Counted from the stretch's first letter, positions 16,040-28,478 are shown. The stretch is DNA of 64,000 nt from Synechococcus sp. ATX 2A4 (GCF_024346375.1 NZ_JAGQCV010000011.1:1-64000); one strand, 5' to 3'. Numbers and translations are program-made. The notes: generated by a model from the letters alone, not told the origin.

Positions 16040-17497
16040 TCAGGCAGTGAGGGAAGGCTGGCGGGAGGCGGCGCTGGCACTGCGGCCGGTTTCGGCGAGC
16101 AGTTCACGCACGTCGGTGACGTGGCCGCGGACGGCGGCGGCGGCCACCATCGCCGGGCTCATCAGCAGGGTGCGGCCACTGGCGGAACCCTGACGGCCCT
16201 TGAAGTTGCGGTTGCTGGAGCTGGCACTGATCTGGCGCCCCTCCAGCCGGTCGGGGTTCATCGCCAGGCACATCGAGCAGCCGGGTTCACGCCACTCAAA
16301 ACCGGCCTCGCGGAACAGCCGGTCGAGGCCTTCGGCTTCAGCGGCGCGGGCCACCTGCTCGGATCCCGGCACCACGAACGCCCGGATGCCCGCCGCCACG
16401 TGGCGGCCACGGGCCACCAGGGCGGCGGCGCGCAGGTCGCTGAGCCGGCCGTTGGTGCAGCTGCCGATGAAGCAGACATCCACCGGCAGGCCGGCGATCG
16501 CGGCGCCGGGGCTGAGGTTCATGTAGCGGTAGGCCTCCTCAGCGATCGGCCGCTCCTGGGGATCGAGCTGCTCGGGGGTGGGCACCGCTTCATCCACGCC
16601 GATGCCCTGGGCCGGCGTGATGCCCCAGGTGACCGTGGGCGACAGCAAGGAGGCATCGAAACGCACCTCGTCGTCGTAGCTGGCGTCGGCATCGCTGGCC
16701 AGGCTCGACCACCAGGCCACCGCCCGCTCCCAGGCAGTGCCGGAGGGGGCCATCGGCCGCCCCTCCAGGTAGGCGAAGGTGGTGGCATCGGGGTTCACGT
16801 AGCCGCAGCGGGCGCCGCCCTCGATCGCCATGTTGCAGAGGGTCATGCGCTCCTCCATCGACAGGGCCGCCACGGCGGGGCCGGCGAATTCATAGGCATG
16901 GCCGACGCCGCCCTTGACCCCCAGCACCCGGATCACGTGCAGGATCAGATCCTTGGCGTACACGCCAGGGGGCAGGGCGCCATCCACCCAGATGCGGCGC
17001 ACGCGCAGCTTGTTCAACGCCAGGCTCTGGGTGGCGAGCACGTCGCGCACCTGGCTGGTGCCGATGCCGAAGGCGATCGCCCCGAAGGCGCCGTGGGTGG
17101 AGGTGTGGGAATCGCCGCAGGCCACGGTCATGCCGGGCTGGGTGAGGCCCAGCTCAGGGGCGATCACATGCACGATGCCCTGCCGGCCGCTGCCCAGACC
17201 GTGCAGGGGAATGGCGTGGGCGGCGCAGTTGCGCTCCAGATTCACCAGCATCTCCTCGGCCAGGGGATCGGCGAAGGGCCGGGCCTGGGAGGTGGTGGGC
17301 ACAATGTGGTCCACCGTGGCGACGGTGCGCTCCGGGTGGCGCACGCCAAGCCCGAGATCCCTCAGCGCGGCAAACGCCTGCGGGCTGGTGACCTCGTGGA
17401 TCAGGTGAAGGCCGATGAACAACTGGGTGGAACCACCCGGCAGTTCCGCCACGCGGTGGAGATCCCACACTTTGTCGTAGAGGGTGCCGGCGCTCAC
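16040..17497 (-). CDS. leuC: 3-isopropylmalate dehydratase large subunit
   Basis: Iron-sulfur catalytic subunit of isopropylmalate isomerase. The start is the GTG ending at 17497 ([14 protein letters not shown]), giving 485 residues, normal length; the frame stays open upstream but the extra part is not family-like. Cluster cysteines are in [15 protein letters not shown] and in [23 protein letters not shown] and [19 protein letters not shown] are also typical. It is followed by leuD in the same operon; cinA lies about 110 bases downstream of its start side on the same strand. Confidence 0.97.
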   Translation of the reverse strand: MSAGTLYDKVWDLHRVAELPGGSTQLFIGLHLIHEVTSPQAFAALRDLGLGVRHPERTVATVDHIVPTTSQARPFADPLAEEMLVNLERNCAAHAIPLHGLGSGRQGIVHVIAPELGLTQPGMTVACGDSHTSTHGAFGAIAFGIGTSQVRDVLATQSLALNKLRVRRIWVDGALPPGVYAKDLILHVIRVLGVKGGVGHAYEFAGPAVAALSMEERMTLCNMAIEGGARCGYVNPDATTFAYLEGRPMAPSGTAWERAVAWWSSLASDADASYDDEVRFDASLLSPTVTWGITPAQGIGVDEAVPTPEQLDPQERPIAEEAYRYMNLSPGAAIAGLPVDVCFIGSCTNGRLSDLRAAALVARGRHVAAGIRAFVVPGSEQVARAAEAEGLDRLFREAGFEWREPGCSMCLAMNPDRLEGRQISASSSNRNFKGRQGSASGRTLLMSPAMVAAAAVRGHVTDVRELLAETGRSASAASRQPSLTA

Positions 17498-17609
17498 CGT
17501 TCGTCCCCATGTGTCAGAAGACACCCTAAAACCGAGGGGAGCGGGCGGTCGGCAGCGCCGATCTGCGGCAGGAAACGCGCACAGGGGTGCCGGCAACGGC
17601 TCGCCGGAA

Positions 17610-18902
17610 TCAGGCGGGCGCGCTGAGTTGCAGCCGCAGGCGGTTGAGCGCCTCCCCGGCGGTGACGGCCTGGATCCAGGCGCGGCCCCTCGAGCTGCCG
17701 AAGCGCACCGCCTCGCTGCAGCTGCCCTGGGGGCCCGCCAGGCCAATGTGCACCAGGCCCACCGGCTTCTCGGCGCTGCCACCGCCCGGGCCGGCGATGC
17801 CGGTCACCGACACCGCCCAGCTGGCGCCGGTGCTGCGGCGCACCCCTTCGGCCATGGCCATCGCCACCGAATCGCTCACCGCACCGTGGCGGTCGAGCGC
17901 AGCGGCCGTGACCCCCAGCAGCTGTTGCTTGATCGTGTTGGCGTAAGCAATCACCCCGCCGAGGAACACATCGGAGGCACCGGGCACCGCCGCCAGGGCC
18001 GCGCCGATGCCACCGCCGGTGCAGCTCTCCGCCACCGCCAGGGTTTCCCCCCGGGCCCGCAGCAGCGCCAGCACCACCGAGGCCAGGCACTCCTCATCGG
18101 CGCCGAAGCAGAGTCGGCCGGTGCGGGCGCGCAGCTCCGCCTCCAGGGGCGCCAGCAGCGCCGCAGCCTCCGCAGGGCTGGCCGCCCGTGCCGTGAGCCG
18201 CAGTTTCACATCACCGGTGCCGGCATAGGGGGCCACGGTGGGGTTCTCGAGGGCCAGCAGATCAGCCACCTGCTCGGCCAGGGTGGATTCGCCGATTCCC
18301 CAGAACCGCAGCAGCCGGCTCTGGAAGCAGGCCCCCGCCAGGCCCTGTTCCTGCAACCAGGGCACGGCGCTCTGCTGCCACATCGGCCTCAGCTCGCTCG
18401 GTACCCCCGGGAAAGTGAGCACGGTGAAGCCGGGCTGGATCCGGCCTGCTGGCAGGGAGGCGGGCGGCGGGCTCCAGAGCATCCCCGGTGCAGTGCCGGT
18501 GGGGTTCGGCACCACGCGGGCGCCCTCGGGCAGCAGCGCCTGGCGGCGGTTGCTGGCGGCCAGCGGCCGTCCCCGGCCGGCCAGCTTGGCCTGGATGTCT
18601 TCCCACACCTGCGGCACCTCCACCAGCGGCGTGCCGAATGCCGCGGCGATCGCCTCGGTGGTGAGGTCGTCGGGGGTGGGGCCCAGGCCACCGGTGCAGA
18701 TCAGCAGACGGCTGCGGGCCGCGGCCTCCCGCACCACCTGGATCAGCCGCTCGCGGTTGTCCACCACCACGGTCTGGCGGAAATGGGGAATGCCGAGGGC
18801 CGCCAGCTCTTCGGCCAGCCAGCGGGCGTTGCCGTTGAGGATGTTGCCGAGCAGCAGCTCGGTGCCGATGCAGAGCACTTCTGCGGTGGCAATGTCCCGC
18901 AC
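17610..18902 (-). CDS. cinA: CinA-type competence/damage-inducible protein (NMN amidohydrolase domain)
   Basis: Two-domain protein: an N-terminal MoaB-like domain ([19 protein letters not shown], then [15 protein letters not shown]) and a C-terminal CinA domain ([21 protein letters not shown], then [19 protein letters not shown]). The C-terminal domain deamidates nicotinamide mononucleotide in the family. I chose the GTG ending at 18902, just before the conserved start, giving 430 residues; the frame extends to an ATG at 19088, but those 62 residues are low-complexity and unlike the family. The gene lies in a run of same-strand genes (glyA, wecA-like, cinA, leuC, leuD). Confidence 0.93.
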   Translation of the reverse strand: MRDIATAEVLCIGTELLLGNILNGNARWLAEELAALGIPHFRQTVVVDNRERLIQVVREAAARSRLLICTGGLGPTPDDLTTEAIAAAFGTPLVEVPQVWEDIQAKLAGRGRPLAASNRRQALLPEGARVVPNPTGTAPGMLWSPPPASLPAGRIQPGFTVLTFPGVPSELRPMWQQSAVPWLQEQGLAGACFQSRLLRFWGIGESTLAEQVADLLALENPTVAPYAGTGDVKLRLTARAASPAEAAALLAPLEAELRARTGRLCFGADEECLASVVLALLRARGETLAVAESCTGGGIGAALAAVPGASDVFLGGVIAYANTIKQQLLGVTAAALDRHGAVSDSVAMAMAEGVRRSTGASWAVSVTGIAGPGGGSAEKPVGLVHIGLAGPQGSCSEAVRFGSSRGRAWIQAVTAGEALNRLRLQLSAPA

Positions 18903-19132
18903 CGGCCCCGAAGCTTCTGAGGACTCCCGCCCACGGCTGTCCGCTGACGCCAGGTTCGGGCCGCCGCCGGCTATTCCATCAACCCCGGCTGCAGCGAACG
19001 CTTCTTCCTGTTGCCTGCCTTCGGGTTCGTCCCTGTCGGCACCGCGCATTGGCTGAGAACGCATGGGTGATCTCCTCGGTGAGCGCATCGCTTCAACATC
19101 ACCCCGGCAGGCCCCAGGGGCACTACCGGCGC

Positions 19133-20254
19133 TCAGCCGGGCCGGTTGCTGCCGTCACAGGGGGGCGACTCCGGCAGCTGGGCCTCAAGGTGGCTGCGCG
19201 ACCCCATCACAGCACCGATCAAAATCGCAGTGGCGATCGCCAGCCAGAGGAAGCGCATTTCCACATTCGCGGCCACCAGCGCCAGGGTGGCCAGCCACTG
19301 GGTGAAGGCGTAGATCAGCAGCACCGTGCGGCGATGGCTGAAGCCGGCCCGCAGCAACCGGTGGTGCAGGTGGCGGCGGTCAGGATAAAAGGGAGAATGG
19401 CCCTCGCTGAGCCGGCCCATGATCACCGCCGACATGTCTGCCAGCGGCAACGACAGGATCAGCAGCGGAAACAGCAGGCTCACGGTGGTGAGCCCCTTGG
19501 CCGGCCCCACGATGCTGATCGCCGCCAGGGCGAAGCCGAGGAAGTAGGAGCCGCCATCGCCCATGAAGATGCGGGCGGGATTGAAGTTGTGGCGCAGAAA
19601 ACCGAAGCAGGCCCCCGCCAGCGCTGCGGCCAGCAGCCCGGCGGCGCTCTGCTGCAGGCTGAAACTCACCGACAGCAGGCCGATCGCGGCGATGCCGCCC
19701 ACGCCCGCCGCCAGCCCGTCGAGGCCGTCGATCCAGTTGATCGCATTGGTGATGCCCACCAGCCAGATCAGCGTGGCCAGCAGGCTCAGGGCATCAGGAA
19801 GCACAAGGCCATCAGGGCGTTGACCCAGCAGGCCAAACGGCAGATCGATGGCGCCGATGCGCACCCCCTGGCTCCAGACCACCATCGCCACGGCCACCTG
19901 ACCGGCAAGCCGTGGCAGGGGCGGCAGGGCAAACAGGTCGTCCGCCAGACCGATCACGAAGAAACAGAGCGCGCCCGCCAGCGTCGTCCAGATCAGCTGG
20001 TCTTTGGCGGGTGAGAGGGTGCCAAACCCCCCCAGCGCCCAGATGCAGGTGAGCGCCAGCGAGAAGCCCAGCACCATGCCCACCCCGCCCAGCCGCACCA
20101 TCGGGATGCTGTGCTGCTTGCGCTCATCGGGGGGGTCGAACAGGCCCCACCGCAGGCCAAGCCGCCGCACAAGCGGCACCACCAGCGCCGTGAGCAGGGC
20201 CGCGACACCGAAGGTGAGGAAGGCCGTGATGACCGGGTTGCGGAGAAGACTCAC
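19133..20254 (-). CDS. WecA/Rfe-type undecaprenyl-phosphate sugar-1-phosphate transferase
   Basis: A 373-residue integral membrane enzyme of the MraY/WecA family that loads a hexose- or N-acetylhexosamine-1-phosphate onto undecaprenyl phosphate to start O-antigen or wall polysaccharide synthesis. About eleven hydrophobic spans are visible. Signature loops are [15 protein letters not shown] (Mg-binding DD), [32 protein letters not shown] and [13 protein letters not shown], the HIHH-type motif of WecA rather than MraY. Sugar specificity cannot be read from the sequence. A WecG-type transferase gene lies at 36-37 kb. Confidence 0.9.
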   Translation of the reverse strand: MSLLRNPVITAFLTFGVAALLTALVVPLVRRLGLRWGLFDPPDERKQHSIPMVRLGGVGMVLGFSLALTCIWALGGFGTLSPAKDQLIWTTLAGALCFFVIGLADDLFALPPLPRLAGQVAVAMVVWSQGVRIGAIDLPFGLLGQRPDGLVLPDALSLLATLIWLVGITNAINWIDGLDGLAAGVGGIAAIGLLSVSFSLQQSAAGLLAAALAGACFGFLRHNFNPARIFMGDGGSYFLGFALAAISIVGPAKGLTTVSLLFPLLILSLPLADMSAVIMGRLSEGHSPFYPDRRHLHHRLLRAGFSHRRTVLLIYAFTQWLATLALVAANVEMRFLWLAIATAILIGAVMGSRSHLEAQLPESPPCDGSNRPG

Positions 20255-20403
20255 GACAGAGAAAGGCTTCTCGGCTGAAGGCTCGGGGCGTGGCTGGGAA
20301 GAGGGGACGGCTGCGCCGCTCTGGCCAACACGGGATGGTTCAGCACAGGGTGAGCCATGGGCCTGGTTGTCCTGGCGAGCAGCTTAGGGACGGGGCTTCC
20401 GCC

Positions 20404-21693
20404 TCAGACAGGCTGGGCCACGCGCACCGGGCCATAGAGAGGGAAGCGCGAGCACAGCGCCCGGACCCGCTCGCGACAGCGCAGTTCCACCACGGCGTCG
20501 TCGGGATGGAGCAGGCGATCGGCGATCACATCGGCCACTTCCACGAACGCTTCGGCATCGAAGCCGCGGGTGGTGAGCGCGGCGCTGCCGACCCGCAGGC
20601 CACTGGTGACGAAGGGCGATTCGGGGTCGAACGGCACCGTGTTCTTGTTGGCGGTGATGTTCACATCGCTCACCAGCAGATCAGCCACCTTGCCGGTGAG
20701 CCCGACTGAGCGCAGATCGAGCAGCACCAGGTGGTTGTCGGTGCCTCCCGACACCACCCGGACACCCCGCTCCATCAGCCGGGCCGCCATTGCCTTGGCG
20801 TTGACGACCACCTGCTGGCTGTAGGCGCGGAAGGCCGGCTGGAGGGCTTCACCGAAGGCCACCGCCTTGGCGGCCACCACGTGCTCCAAGGGGCCGCCCT
20901 GGCTGCCGGGAAAAACGGCCTTGTCGAACTGGCGACCGAAGGCGGCATCACCGGTGAGGATCAGGCCACCGCGGGGGCCGCGCAGGGTCTTGTGGGTGGT
21001 GGTGGTGACCACATGGCAGTGGGGGATCGGGCTGGGGTGCACACCTGCCGCCACCAGACCGGCGATGTGGGCCATGTCGGCCAGCAGGTAGGCGCCCACC
21101 TCATCGGCGATGGCGCGGAAGGCGGCGAAATCGATCGTGCGGGGGTAGGCGGAATAGCCGCAGATGATCAGCTTGGGGCGGTGTTCAAGCGCCAGCTCGC
21201 GGATGCTGGCGAAATCAAGCTGCTCGGTGTCGGGGGACACGCCGTAGTGCACAGCCTTGAACCACTTGCCCGACACGTTCACGGGAGAGCCGTGGGTGAG
21301 GTGGCCGCCGTGGGAGAGATCCATGCCCAGGATCGTGTCGCCCGGCTGCAGCAGGGCCAGGAACACGGCGAAGTTGGCCTGGGCGCCGCTGTGGGGCTGC
21401 ACGTTCGCCCAGTCGGCGCCGAACAGCTGGCGGGCGCGGGCGATGGCCAGTTCCTCGATCGCGTCGACGTGCTCGCAGCCGCCGTAATAGCGCTTGTGCG
21501 GCAGGCCTTCCGCGTACTTGTTGGTGAGCACCGACCCCTGGGCTTCCATCACGGCCCGGGAGGTGAAGTTCTCGCTGGCGATCAGCTCAAGATGGTTCTG
21601 CTGCCGCTCCTGCTCCTTGCCGATCAAGGCGGCGATGGCGGGATCGCCGCTCGCCAGGGAATGGTTGAGGGCCTCGCCGCTGGAGTCCGTCAT
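20404..21693 (-). CDS. glyA: Serine hydroxymethyltransferase
   Basis: PLP enzyme that interconverts serine and glycine and charges tetrahydrofolate with one-carbon units. From the ATG ending at 21693 it has 429 residues. The PLP lysine is K235 in [16 protein letters not shown]; other motifs are [39 protein letters not shown] and [18 protein letters not shown]. The frame stays open for 25 codons upstream, but that part is not conserved-looking. A tRNA-Arg gene and terminator lie just upstream on the same strand. Confidence 0.97.
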   Translation of the reverse strand: MTDSSGEALNHSLASGDPAIAALIGKEQERQQNHLELIASENFTSRAVMEAQGSVLTNKYAEGLPHKRYYGGCEHVDAIEELAIARARQLFGADWANVQPHSGAQANFAVFLALLQPGDTILGMDLSHGGHLTHGSPVNVSGKWFKAVHYGVSPDTEQLDFASIRELALEHRPKLIICGYSAYPRTIDFAAFRAIADEVGAYLLADMAHIAGLVAAGVHPSPIPHCHVVTTTTHKTLRGPRGGLILTGDAAFGRQFDKAVFPGSQGGPLEHVVAAKAVAFGEALQPAFRAYSQQVVVNAKAMAARLMERGVRVVSGGTDNHLVLLDLRSVGLTGKVADLLVSDVNITANKNTVPFDPESPFVTSGLRVGSAALTTRGFDAEAFVEVADVIADRLLHPDDAVVELRCRERVRALCSRFPLYGPVRVAQPV

Positions 21694-21765
21694 TGATCGG
21701 TGCGCCGCCTGATGGAACTGATCGTAGGAAATCGACCCGCCCACAGGGCTGCTGGCGCGGAAGCG

Positions 21766-21791
21766 CAAAAAAAACCGCCCGGAAGGGCGGT
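21766..21791 (-). terminator. Rho-independent terminator after tRNA-Arg
   Basis: On the minus strand ACCGCCCTTCCGGGCGGT forms an 8-base-pair hairpin followed at once by eight T residues. It lies about 30 bases past the tRNA-Arg 3' end and before glyA, so it should end the tRNA transcript. Confidence 0.85.
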
Positions 21792-21822
21792 GGAAGGAAT
21801 CAACACTGTGAACCGTTGAAAG

Positions 21823-21896
21823 CGCGCCTGGAGAGATTCGAACTCCCGACCCTCTGATCCGTAGTCAGATGCTCTAATCCGCTGAGCTACAAGCGC
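21823..21896 (-). tRNA. tRNA-Arg (anticodon ACG)
   Basis: A 74-base cloverleaf on the minus strand. The acceptor stem pairs GCGCTTG with CAGGCGC, the D arm contains AGCTCAGCGGATTAGAGC, the anticodon stem-loop is CTGACTACGGATCAG with anticodon ACG, and the T arm is GGGAGTTCGAATCTCTC. No CCA is encoded. A34 is expected to become inosine so that CGU, CGC and CGA are read. Confidence 0.95.
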
Positions 21897-22000
21897 TTAC
21901 CCCCACATTCTCACCGCACGGAGGGCCCTTCCGTCAACAGGCCCGGGGCCGGGGGCCACAATCGATGCAGCTTCCTGCGGCGGCTCTCCGCTCAAACCCC

Positions 22001-22252
22001 ATGCCGATCCGCTGGTACGGCCCCGCCGACCCCGCCGACCCCACCTACCGCCACTTCGAGCGGATCGTGAACCTCACCCTGCACGGCATGGCGTTCGCGG
22101 CCATCAACAGCGGTCTGTGGGTGGTGCAGGGTCTGCGTCACCCCTGGAACCATCTGGGTTGGCTGAGCGTGGGCTGGGGAAGCCTTTGGCTGGTGCACCT
22201 GCTGGTGGTGCTGAGCCAGCGGCCAGCCGCCACCGATGGCGCTACACCATGA
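22001..22252 (+). CDS. Small two-span membrane protein, conserved in picocyanobacteria
   Basis: An 83-residue protein from ATG 22001 (MPIRWYGPADPADPTYRHF). Two hydrophobic stretches, about 27-45 (LTLHGMAFAAINSGLWVV) and 52-72 (LGWLSVGWGSLWLVHLLVVL), would cross the membrane. Tryptophan-rich loops suggest a real protein, and similar short genes occur in related genomes as I recall. I do not know its function. The DUF3181 gene follows after 25 bases on the same strand. Confidence 0.65.
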   Translation: MPIRWYGPADPADPTYRHFERIVNLTLHGMAFAAINSGLWVVQGLRHPWNHLGWLSVGWGSLWLVHLLVVLSQRPAATDGATP

Positions 22253-22277
22253 ACAGCACCCCTCGCCCCCTGTGGCC

Positions 22278-22568
22278 ATGACGCTCCCGGCCACCGAGAT
22301 CGAAGACCTCCGCCAGGCTCTCGCCGAGCGGCTTTATCTGCAGATCGCCGGCTGGCACCTGTATCTGGGCGATGCGGGCCTCGACGGCCCCCTGGCGATC
22401 GAGTGCGCCGCCCGGCTCGACCAGGGGACCGAAGTGTGCGCCCGCCAGGCGCTTGAGGCGGTGCAGGTGCCGATCGGCGGAGGCTCCAGCCGCCTGCCGT
22501 TGGCGCGGCTGATCCCGCCGGGGCAACTGCGCGATCTCGAGGATGTGCTCGAAGGCTTCAGCCACTGA
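22278..22568 (+). CDS. DUF3181 family protein
   Basis: A 96-residue small soluble protein from ATG 22278 (MTLPATEIEDLRQALAERLY). The segments LYLQIAGWHLYLGDAGL and IECAARLDQGTEVCARQAL match what I recall of the cyanobacterial DUF3181 family; function unknown. It is the middle gene of a three-gene run of short conserved proteins on the plus strand (22001, 22278, 22647), with gaps of 25 and 78 bases. Confidence 0.65.
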   Translation: MTLPATEIEDLRQALAERLYLQIAGWHLYLGDAGLDGPLAIECAARLDQGTEVCARQALEAVQVPIGGGSSRLPLARLIPPGQLRDLEDVLEGFSH

Positions 22569-22646
22569 TTCAGCCACTGAAGTTCGGCGACAAGCCGGGC
22601 GCAAAGGCAAGGCTGCGAATAGGGTTGCAGCCACCGCAGGCGCTGG

Positions 22647-22913
22647 ATGCTGGTCATCGAGGTCACCAACGCCCGCGAGGTGGTCCGCCAGCGCATCGGC
22701 CGTCTGGGCGGGCGGTTGATCGGCAAGGTGGTCGATGCCGAAGCCCAGGTGGAAAAGGCGTTGATCCAGGAACTGGAAACCGCTTTCCGCGAGTTCGGCA
22801 TCGAAGCCCGCATCTTCTCGATTGACGGGCCCACGATGGTGGGCCGCAGCCACATCGAGGTGCCCGTTCAGGTGCGAGAGGAACGGCAGGTGCGGCTCAA
22901 GAGCGGCGCCTGA
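22647..22913 (+). CDS. Small conserved hypothetical protein
   Basis: An 88-residue protein from ATG 22647. The central helix is rich in charged residues (VVDAEAQVEKALIQELETAF) and the C-terminal part is strand-like (IEARIFSIDG, then HIEVPVQVREERQVRLKSG). It looks like a compact alpha/beta domain and I do not recognise a named family. The last 17 bases overlap the convergent murJ gene. Confidence 0.6.
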   Translation: MLVIEVTNAREVVRQRIGRLGGRLIGKVVDAEAQVEKALIQELETAFREFGIEARIFSIDGPTMVGRSHIEVPVQVREERQVRLKSGA

Positions 22914-24510
22914 GCCGCTGCAGCACCTGCTGGCTGAGCTGGCGGGCTTCCGGCACTCCGGCGGATGTGGCCAGCGCTCCGTACAGGGAAAGCGCCACCG
23001 CCGTGCTGAAGCCGCACTGCAGCAGCCCGCCCAGCAGCCCCACCGGCCAGTTCACCGCCCAGGAGAGCCACCAGGCCGCCAGGCCCGCCACCGCAGCGGC
23101 CCCCAGCAACAGCAGGCTGTCGAGGCCCCAGCGGCGCAATGGCAGGGCGCCCAGGCTGCGCTGAAGGGCCAGCAGCAGGCCCAGGCAGGTGACCAGGTTC
23201 ACCGCCACGGTGGCCAGCACCAGCCCGGGAGCCCCGAAGTTGAGCGCCGGCAACTGCAGGCCCCAGGGGGTGGGGCCACCCACCAGGGTCCAGTCGAACA
23301 CCACATTCAGCCCGATGCCCAGCACCGAGAAGCGGAACGGGGTGTTGCCGTCGCCCAGCGCATAGAACACCCGCACCAGCACATCACGGCCCAGGTAAGC
23401 GGGCATGCCCAGCCCGTAGGCCATCAGCAGGCCGGTCACCATGGCGGCGGCGCCCGAATCGAAGGCGCCGCGCTGGTACACGAGCACCACAATCGGGCCG
23501 GCCAGCGCCACGAACAGGGCACCGAGCGGCAGCATGCTGGCGGTGGAGAGCATCAACCCCTGGCGGATGCGGGCGGTGAGGGCCGGGCGATCTTCCGGCG
23601 CGGTGAGCCGCGCGAACACCGGCAGCAGCGGCACCAGCAGCGCATTGGAGAGCAGGCCCAGCGGCGTCTGCACCAGCAGGTTGGCGTAGCCCAGGCCGGC
23701 AGCGGCGCCCAGGATGCCGGAGGCGAAGAACAGATCGGTGAACACGTTGATCTGCAACATCCCGGAGGAGAGGGTGGCCGGCGCCATCACCTTGAGCACC
23801 TCCTGCACGCCGCTGTCGCGCCAGTCCCAGACCAGCCGCAGCTGGCCCAGGCCCTGCCTGGCCAGGGTGGGCAGCTGAATCAGCCACTGCAGAACAGCGC
23901 CCAGCAGGGTGGAGCCGGCCAGCACCGCCCCGCCGATCAGGGCGTGCTGCGGCAATCCGATGGCGGGGCCCAGATGCCACCACAGCAGACCCAGACCACC
24001 GATCACCGCCACGCTGGAGAGCAGCGGGCTCACCGATGGCAGCCAGAACTCATCGGCCGCGTTGAGGGCACCGAAGCCGAGGCCGATCAGCCCGGCGAAG
24101 AGCGCCATCGGCGCCATCCAGCGCAGCTGCTGCACAGCATTGGCATGGATGTCCGGCGGCAGCGCCGGGCCCAGCAGGGTGATCAGGGGATTGGCGGCCA
24201 CCAGCAGGATCAGCGTCACCACGATCAGTGCCAGCGCCACCAATGTGTTGATCGCCGCGAGCACATGGGCGCCCTGATCACGCGGCCGGCGGGCCAGCAC
24301 GCTCACCATGGCACTGTGAAACGGCCCGTTGATCCCGCCCAGCAGGATCAGCATGAACCCTGGCAATACGTAGGCGTAGTTGTAGGCGTCATAGGCGGCG
24401 CCCACCCCAAAGGCGGCGGCGATCACCTGCTGCCGCACCAGACCAGCCACCTTGCTCAGCGCCGTGGCCACCGCCACCACCAGGGCGATGCGGCGCAGGG
24501 ATTTCACCAT
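22897..24510 (-). CDS. murJ: Lipid II flippase MurJ
   Basis: Flips lipid II across the cytoplasmic membrane for peptidoglycan synthesis. The 537-residue protein from the ATG ending at 24510 (MVKSLRRIALVVAVATALSK) has about fourteen hydrophobic spans. Family features are KVAGLVRQQVIAAAFG, GGINGPFHSAMVSVLARR, VFYALGDGNTPFR and RGAFD. An upstream in-frame extension is not conserved-looking. It is divergent from sfsA and overlaps the preceding small gene by 17 bases at the 3' end. Confidence 0.95.
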   Translation of the reverse strand: MVKSLRRIALVVAVATALSKVAGLVRQQVIAAAFGVGAAYDAYNYAYVLPGFMLILLGGINGPFHSAMVSVLARRPRDQGAHVLAAINTLVALALIVVTLILLVAANPLITLLGPALPPDIHANAVQQLRWMAPMALFAGLIGLGFGALNAADEFWLPSVSPLLSSVAVIGGLGLLWWHLGPAIGLPQHALIGGAVLAGSTLLGAVLQWLIQLPTLARQGLGQLRLVWDWRDSGVQEVLKVMAPATLSSGMLQINVFTDLFFASGILGAAAGLGYANLLVQTPLGLLSNALLVPLLPVFARLTAPEDRPALTARIRQGLMLSTASMLPLGALFVALAGPIVVLVYQRGAFDSGAAAMVTGLLMAYGLGMPAYLGRDVLVRVFYALGDGNTPFRFSVLGIGLNVVFDWTLVGGPTPWGLQLPALNFGAPGLVLATVAVNLVTCLGLLLALQRSLGALPLRRWGLDSLLLLGAAAVAGLAAWWLSWAVNWPVGLLGGLLQCGFSTAVALSLYGALATSAGVPEARQLSQQVLQRLRRRS

Positions 24511-24568
24511 CCGGTATCGACCGCAGGCCCATTCGTTCGGCTGATTCTCCACCGCGTCCCCCCACCCC

Positions 24569-25384
24569 ATGCCAACAGCTCCTGCAGCCGCCGCATCCAC
24601 CCCGGAGGCAGCCGCCACCGTGCTGCGCTTCGAACCGTTCGTGGAGGGAATCCTGCTGCGGCGCTACAAGCGCTTCATGGCCGATGTGGAGCTCGCCGAT
24701 GGCGCAGTGGTAACGACCCACTGCGCCAACACCGGCCCGATGAACGGGGTGCTGATCCCCGGCGGCCGGGTGCGGCTGCGCCACGATCCCCGGCCTGAGC
24801 GCAAGCTGGCCTGGACGTGGGAGCAGGCGGAAGTGCCCAGCGCCGACGGCTCTCCCTGCTGGGTGGGCGTCAACACCGCCTTGCCGAACCGGCTGGTGCG
24901 CGCCACGATTGACGCCGGCCTGCTGGAGCCCTGGCTGGGGCCAATCGGGGCGATCCGCGCGGAGGTTCCCTACGGGCGCGGGCGCCGCAGCCGCATCGAT
25001 CTGCTGCTCACGCCCGCCGAGGGGGCCGCTGATTCCCGCATGATTTATGTGGAAATCAAGAACACCACCTGGAGCCGCGGTTCCCTGGCCCTCTTTCCGG
25101 ACACGGTTACAGAGCGGGGCCAGAAGCACCTCGAAGAGCTGACCGACCTGGTGCCGGAGGCCCGCGCCTTGCTCATCCCTTGCCTCAGCCGCAGCGATGT
25201 GAATCGCTTCGCACCAGGCGACTCTGCCGATCCCCGCTACGGAGAGCTCTTCCGCACGGCCCTGGCGGCCGGGGTTGAGGTGCTGCCCTGCCGGTACGAC
25301 TTCCGGGAAGACGGGGTCACATGGCTGGGCACTACACCGGTGCTGACGCACGAGGATTCAGGCGACACATCCTCTTGTCTTTGA
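24569..25384 (+). CDS. sfsA: SfsA family protein (putative sugar fermentation stimulation, DNA-binding nuclease fold)
   Basis: A 271-residue SfsA protein: an N-terminal OB-like domain (CANTGPMNGVLIPGGRVRL) and a C-terminal PD-(D/E)XK-like domain with RRSRIDLLL, YVEIKNTTW and ALLIPCLSRSDV. The D...E-x-K residues of the nuclease-like core are present in the RIDLLL and VEIK strands. Physiological role in cyanobacteria is unclear. It ends about 110 bases before amt1 on the same strand. Confidence 0.93.
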   Translation: MPTAPAAAASTPEAAATVLRFEPFVEGILLRRYKRFMADVELADGAVVTTHCANTGPMNGVLIPGGRVRLRHDPRPERKLAWTWEQAEVPSADGSPCWVGVNTALPNRLVRATIDAGLLEPWLGPIGAIRAEVPYGRGRRSRIDLLLTPAEGAADSRMIYVEIKNTTWSRGSLALFPDTVTERGQKHLEELTDLVPEARALLIPCLSRSDVNRFAPGDSADPRYGELFRTALAAGVEVLPCRYDFREDGVTWLGTTPVLTHEDSGDTSSCL

Positions 25385-25496
25385 GCGATCTGTAGCCGTC
25401 GACACCACAAGAACACGCGTCAGAAAGGAAGTTTGGCGGCCAGGGACGCGCTTCCGAGCGTCATCCACTTCCGACACCCTCCTGGTCTTTTCCTAC

Positions 25497-26966
<1,470 letters not shown>

Positions 26967-27011
26967 TCTTCGTTTCCACTGAGGCGCCCCGGCCTGAGCC
27001 CGCGCCCTCCG

Positions 27012-27039
27012 CCCACGGCTCACGCCGTGGGTTTTTTTT
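27012..27039 (+). terminator. Rho-independent terminator of amt1
   Basis: CCCACGGC and GCCGTGGG form a perfect 8-base-pair stem with a 4-base loop, followed by eight T residues (27032-27039). It lies 45 bases after the amt1 stop and before ispH. Confidence 0.92.
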
Positions 27040-27091
27040 CGTCAATGGCCCGGGCCCGCCCATAGAGTCGTCATTGATGTGGGGCGATGCC

Positions 27092-28288
27092 GTGGACACC
27101 CGTGCCTTCAAGCGCTCGCTGCACCATTCAGAGCGCTACAACCGCCGCGGCTTCGGGCGGGCTGAAGAGGTGGCAGGCAGCCTTGAGCAGGCCTACCAGA
27201 GCGCGTTGATCGCCACGATCCGTGAGCAGGGCTACGAGCTGCGCCACGGGCGCCTCACGATCAAGCTGGCCGAGGCCTTCGGCTTCTGCTGGGGCGTGGA
27301 GCGGGCGGTGGCAATGGCCTACGAAACGCGCCGGCACTATCCGAGCGAGCGGATCTGGATCACCAACGAGATCATCCACAACCCCTCGGTGAACGACCAT
27401 CTCCGCCAGATGAACGTGCAGTTCATTCAGGTGGAGGAAGGGGTCAAGGATTTTTCCGAGGTGGGCACCGGGGATGTGGTGATCCTGCCGGCCTTCGGCG
27501 CCACGGTGCAGGAAATGCAGCTGCTCAATGAGCTGGGCTGCCACATCGTCGACACCACCTGCCCGTGGGTGTCGAAGGTATGGAACACGGTGGAGAAGCA
27601 CAAGAAGCAGGCCTTCACCTCAATCATTCACGGCAAGGTGAAGCACGAGGAAACGCTCGCCACCAGCTCCTTCGCCGGCACCTACCTGGTGGTGCTCGAC
27701 ACCGCTGAAGCCCAGATGGTCTGCGATTACATCCTCGGGCGGGGCGATCGCACGGCCTTCATGGAACGCTTCGCCAAGGCCTGCTCGCCGGGCTTCGACC
27801 CCGAGCGCGACCTCGACCGGGTGGGGGTGGCCAACCAGACCACCATGCTCAAGAGCGAAACCGAGGACATCGGGCGCATGTTCGAGCGCACGATGCTGGC
27901 CCGCTACGGGCCCACCGCTCTCAACGACCACTTCCTGGCCTTCAACACGATCTGTGATGCCACCCAGGAGCGGCAGGACGCCATGTTCTCGCTCGTGGAC
28001 GAACCGCTGGATCTGCTGGTGGTGATCGGCGGGTACAACTCCTCGAACACCACGCACCTGCAGGAAATCGCCATCAGCCGCGGCATCCGTTCCTTCCACA
28101 TCGACACGCCCGAACGGATCGGCCCCGGCAACCGCATTGAGCACAAGCCCCTGGGCGGCGAACTGGAGAGCGTGGCCCCCTTCCTGCCGGAGGGGCCGCT
28201 GAAAGTGGGGATCACCTCCGGTGCCTCCACCCCCGACCGGGTGGTGGAGGATGTGATTCGTCACCTGATGGAGCTGTGCGAGCCCTGA
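27092..28288 (+). CDS. ispH: 4-hydroxy-3-methylbut-2-enyl diphosphate reductase
   Basis: Last enzyme of the MEP isoprenoid pathway, an iron-sulfur reductase giving IPP and DMAPP for carotenoids, chlorophyll tails and quinones. The three cluster cysteines are in [25 protein letters not shown] and [13 protein letters not shown] prefer GTG 27092, which begins [20 protein letters not shown] as in related picocyanobacteria (398 residues); ATG 27077 would add five residues. The protein is longer than the E. coli form, with the cyanobacterial N-terminal extension and internal insert. Confidence 0.95.
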   Translation: MDTRAFKRSLHHSERYNRRGFGRAEEVAGSLEQAYQSALIATIREQGYELRHGRLTIKLAEAFGFCWGVERAVAMAYETRRHYPSERIWITNEIIHNPSVNDHLRQMNVQFIQVEEGVKDFSEVGTGDVVILPAFGATVQEMQLLNELGCHIVDTTCPWVSKVWNTVEKHKKQAFTSIIHGKVKHEETLATSSFAGTYLVVLDTAEAQMVCDYILGRGDRTAFMERFAKACSPGFDPERDLDRVGVANQTTMLKSETEDIGRMFERTMLARYGPTALNDHFLAFNTICDATQERQDAMFSLVDEPLDLLVVIGGYNSSNTTHLQEIAISRGIRSFHIDTPERIGPGNRIEHKPLGGELESVAPFLPEGPLKVGITSGASTPDRVVEDVIRHLMELCEP

Positions 28289-28478
28289 GCAGCGGTGCCA
28301 GCGGCGTCAGCGCCGGGAACGGCAGCGCGCAGGGGCAGCAACCAGTTGCTTGGCCTGCCACAGGGGCATCTCAGCTTGCTGTCACATCGGCTGCCTACCA
28401 GCCGGACGCCGCGATTTACGGTTGCCTGTGACAACCAGAAACAGTTCATCCACTCCGGCCTCCGGTAGGTCCAAACCT

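Noticed and set aside
22822-24798. Long open frame (658 codons) on the plus strand
   Set aside because: Antisense to murJ, whose motifs are clear; product is Gln/His-rich and repetitive, typical of shadow frames.
25392-25405. NtcA box upstream of amt1 (GTA-N8-CAC)
   Set aside because: One key half-site base differs and no TAN3T element is found at 22-23 bases; too weak to call, although NtcA control is expected.
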